Part shown: piece after piece, positions 61,998 to 64,000 of the stretch
How positions within the stretch are numbered: position 1 is the first letter of the stretch
How the letters are laid out: each line of letters opens with the position of its first letter
NCBI GenBank assembly: GCA_008012315.1
Contig: SSEL01000001.1
Location: 124,001 to 188,000 of the forward strand
Direction: 5' to 3'
Length of the DNA stretch: 64,000 nt
DNA from: Rhodospirillaceae bacterium
GTDB taxonomy: Bacteria > Pseudomonadota > Alphaproteobacteria > Dongiales > Dongiaceae
Notes under the pieces: generated by a model
Told to the model about the DNA's origin: nothing
The model's input: the letters and a program-made list of their open reading frames with translations, nothing else
Databases searched by the model: none
Translations under genes and position numbers: made by a program

Positions 61998-62225
61998 ATG
62001 CACTCGATGAATGCCGGAACGCGCCGGCCGATCTTTCGTGGTCGCGATCTCACCGCCGGGCCGGTGATCGGTTACGGCTCGCGGCCGATCAGCCGCCGCC
62101 GTTCCCGTGCCCGCAAGAAACGCTATGTCACCGTTCTCGCCGTGCTGCTGGTGGGCGCCCTGTCGGTCAGCCTCGGCTATACCGTTCTATCCTCAAGACC
62201 GGTGATCGAGGCCCAGCAGCAGTAA
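61998..62225 (+). CDS. Small basic single-span membrane protein, hypothetical
   Basis: A 75-residue protein. A strongly basic N-terminal half (PISRRRSRARKKRYV) is followed by one span (VTVLAVLLVGALSVSLGYTVL) and a short tail. AAAGGAC supports ATG 61998. No family recognised. It converges on dnaQ, 20 bases apart. Confidence 0.6.
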   Translation: MHSMNAGTRRPIFRGRDLTAGPVIGYGSRPISRRRSRARKKRYVTVLAVLLVGALSVSLGYTVLSSRPVIEAQQQ

Positions 62226-62245
62226 AGACCGCGGTAAAGCCGCGA

Positions 62246-62974
62246 CTATTGCAGCCAGACCGCATTCTTCAATTTGGCGACGAAAGCGGCGTGGAGCTCC
62301 AGCTCCTCCGGCAGCGCCGCATGCGGCCGGGGCGGGCGGATCGCCTTGCCGCTGGCCGCCGGACTGCTTGCGACGATCAGATCGGCGCTGATCTCGACCT
62401 CGGTTTCCAGCACCAGCCCGGCCTGGCGGCCACCCAGCAATTCCAGATAAACCTCGGCCAGAAGCTGGGCATCAAGCAAGGCGCCGTGCAGGGTGCGGGC
62501 CGAGTTGTCGATATTGAAGCGTTTGCACAAGGCATCCAGGCTGGCCGGCGAGCCGGGGAATTTCTGCCGCGCCAGCTTCACCGTATCCACCGCGCGTTGC
62601 ATCGGCATCGCCGGCTTGCCGATCCGCTCCAATTCGGCATTCAGGAATTTCATGTCGAATTCGGCATTGTGGATGACCAACGGCGCATCGCCGATGAACT
62701 CGACGAACTTATCGGCCACCTCGGCGAATTTCGGCTTGTCGACCAGGAACTCATCTGACAGGCCATGCACCTTGAAAGCCGCTTCCGGCATCAACCGCTC
62801 GGGATTGAGATAGACATGGAAGGTGCGGGCCGTCGGCACGTGATTGATCAGTTCCAGGCAGCCGATTTCCACCAGCCGGTCGCCGGTCAGCGGATCGAAA
62901 CCGGTAGTTTTGGTATCCAGCACGATTTCGCGCGGGACGCTCTGCTGGGGCTGGTTTTGATGGGTCGCATTCAT
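62246..62974 (-). CDS. dnaQ: DNA polymerase III epsilon subunit with altered exonuclease motif I
   Basis: A 242-residue DnaQ. Motif [13 protein letters not shown] and motif [17 protein letters not shown] are intact. Motif I reads [12 protein letters not shown], where the family has DTETTG: the metal-binding glutamate is Lys22, codon AAA at 62909-62911. One G-to-A change from GAA would give this. Loss of this acid should abolish 3'-5' proofreading while leaving the alpha-binding C-terminus unharmed. ATG 62974 was chosen as the start. This is the window's most striking single-residue anomaly. Confidence 0.93.
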   Translation of the reverse strand: MNATHQNQPQQSVPREIVLDTKTTGFDPLTGDRLVEIGCLELINHVPTARTFHVYLNPERLMPEAAFKVHGLSDEFLVDKPKFAEVADKFVEFIGDAPLVIHNAEFDMKFLNAELERIGKPAMPMQRAVDTVKLARQKFPGSPASLDALCKRFNIDNSARTLHGALLDAQLLAEVYLELLGGRQAGLVLETEVEISADLIVASSPAASGKAIRPPRPHAALPEELELHAAFVAKLKNAVWLQ

Positions 62975-62996
62975 CGCGGCACCGCCTCTTGATCTC

Positions 62997-63887
62997 TCAA
63001 ACCGATGGCAAGGACTGGAATTCAAGATGCCCGCCGAAGAAGCGGCTGGCAAGCATGGAGACGCGGGCCGGGTCACCTGTCGTAAAACAGATCGGTAACG
63101 GCGGCTCAAGATCGAATTGCCGGTAGTCGGGATGGCGCCACAGATAGGCGGTCAGGCTTTCCGCCACCCGGCGCGGCTGTGACAGGATCTCCGTTTGCGC
63201 CGGCAAGGCCGCGCGGAAGAGATGCTGGATGAGCGGATAATGGGTGCAGCCCAGCACCGCTTTCTCCGGCACATGGCCGGCCGCCGCCAGCAAGCCTGCA
63301 ACATGGCCCTCGACGATGGGCGCGATCGTTGCATCGCCGGCATCCTGTTCGATCAAGCCGGCCAGCTCCGGGCAGGCACGCTGGACGACGCGTGTGCGCG
63401 GCGCGCGCTTCCGCACTTCGGTGACATATGAACCGGCGGTGACGGTTGCCGCCGTGGCGAAGACCGCCACTGTTTCGCTGGCTGAACGATCGTCCATCGG
63501 CGATCGGTCGGGTATGTCGCTGTACCAACTCGTCCGCGCGATGGCTTCCACCATCGGCACCAGCACGCCGAGCAGACGATGGTTCGGATAAGCGCGGGGC
63601 AGCCAATCCTGCTGCAGCTCGCGCAAAGCGACGGCGGCAGCCGTATTGCAGGCCAGGATCACCAGGCGGCAACCGAGATCGAACAAGCGCGTCGCATTCA
63701 TCCGCGCCAGATCGACGATCTCCTCTGCCGACCGCGAGCCATAGGGCGCATATGCATGATCGCCGAGATAGATGAAACGCTGGCGCGGCAGCCGGTCGAC
63801 CAGGCCGCGCAAAATCGTCAGGCCGCCATGACCGGAATCGAAAACCCCGATCGGCGATCCACGCTCGGGCTGCGACCAGAAGGGCAT
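62997..63887 (-). CDS. murI: Glutamate racemase
   Basis: A 296-residue racemase with both catalytic cysteines (ILACNTAAA and VLGCTHYPL) and the [10 protein letters not shown] start. It supplies D-glutamate for peptidoglycan. I chose ATG 63887, which overlaps the stop of the preceding gene as TGATG; a TTG further up (63965) is in frame but without support. It lies 22 bases upstream of dnaQ on the same strand. Confidence 0.93.
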   Translation of the reverse strand: MPFWSQPERGSPIGVFDSGHGGLTILRGLVDRLPRQRFIYLGDHAYAPYGSRSAEEIVDLARMNATRLFDLGCRLVILACNTAAAVALRELQQDWLPRAYPNHRLLGVLVPMVEAIARTSWYSDIPDRSPMDDRSASETVAVFATAATVTAGSYVTEVRKRAPRTRVVQRACPELAGLIEQDAGDATIAPIVEGHVAGLLAAAGHVPEKAVLGCTHYPLIQHLFRAALPAQTEILSQPRRVAESLTAYLWRHPDYRQFDLEPPLPICFTTGDPARVSMLASRFFGGHLEFQSLPSV

Positions 63888-64000
63888 CAGGGAACGCGGC
63901 GCTTCTGCTGGACGGGTTTTTGCCGTTTCGTCAAATCGCGCAAGGCGCGCCGCAAGGCAAGACAAGCGGCGCGGCGGCCCAGGCCGGTATCGATGACGAT
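63887..64000 (-). CDS. 3' end of an unidentified gene upstream of murI
   Basis: On the minus strand a frame is open from the window edge for 37 codons and stops at TGA 63889-63887, overlapping the murI ATG. The visible tail is basic (ALRRALRDLTKRQKPVQQKR). The stop-start overlap suggests a real gene coupled to murI, but nothing in it allows identification. Confidence 0.4.
   Translation of the reverse strand: MVIDTGLGRRAACLALRRALRDLTKRQKPVQQKRRVP

Noticed and set aside
1-64000. CRISPR arrays, tRNA or rRNA genes, prophage or transposase genes
   Set aside because: None seen on reading both strands. The repeats present are palindromic intergenic elements, not spaced direct repeats, and no integrase or transposase motif was found.

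Overview
This is a GC-rich bacterial chromosome segment with tightly packed genes. Its content points to an alphaproteobacterium, most likely in or near the Rhodospirillales. Signs of this are the gene neighbourhoods ftsK-lolA, hslVU divergent from hisBHAFE, Tim44/mltA/smr/xre divergent from fxsA/secB, an fdsGBA-fdhD-fdsD formate dehydrogenase operon, and intergenic palindromes typical of that class. The lineage call is inference; there is no rRNA gene. I found no tRNA, rRNA, CRISPR array, transposase, integrase or prophage gene.

Layout, left to right. 1-10 kb: the 3' end of an FtsX-type ABC permease, glnD (nitrogen sensor), an orphan amino-acid ABC ATPase, a DapC-like aminotransferase, ftsK and a LolA-like periplasmic protein. 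10-14.3 kb: a class I glutamine amidotransferase, a candidate structured small RNA, a 45-residue membrane ORF, exodeoxyribonuclease III, and a catalase-like peroxidase paired with cytochrome b561. 14.3-22.3 kb: a V/P-rich secreted protein, then the NAD-dependent formate dehydrogenase operon with a divergent LysR regulator. 22.3-27.4 kb: a serine hydrolase, a small methyltransferase-like protein, a cyclic-nucleotide-binding protein and a 921-residue ABC exporter whose nucleotide-binding domain has lost every catalytic motif.

27.9-41.1 kb: one co-directional run of eleven genes, probably one transcription unit. It holds two related MurG/GT28-like glycosyltransferases, two GT4 glycosyltransferases, a histidine phosphatase, a polysaccharide-deacetylase-like protein, a membrane protein, and a four-gene oligopeptide-type ABC importer. 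It looks like a surface-glycan system joined to an importer.

41.1-49.5 kb: a glutathione transferase, a small drug/metabolite transporter, hinT, and the histidine operon hisB-hisH-hisA-hisF-hisE. A DUF559 endonuclease-like gene with GC-rich palindromes sits between hisA and hisF. Divergently there are hslV-hslU and mug. 49.6-64 kb: a C69-family dipeptidase homologue, membrane proteins, uppP, xre and smr, lutABC (lactate oxidation), mltA, a Tim44-domain protein, fxsA, a histidine phosphatase, secB, a small membrane protein, dnaQ, murI and the 3' tip of one more gene.

Points that most deserve a second look: (1) dnaQ encodes DTKTTG instead of DTETTG, replacing a catalytic glutamate by lysine; (2) the pseudo-ATPase ABC exporter, with a repeated segment inside its nucleotide-binding domain and a cNMP-binding neighbour; (3) a mosaic family of about 105-136 bp TAGAGC...GCTCTA double-hairpin repeats, whose end TAG serves as the stop codon of two genes and whose stems covary between copies; (4) the DUF559 gene with palindromes inside the his operon; (5) a C-rich-loop small RNA candidate; (6) a heat-shock-type promoter placed so close to hslV that the mRNA should be leaderless.
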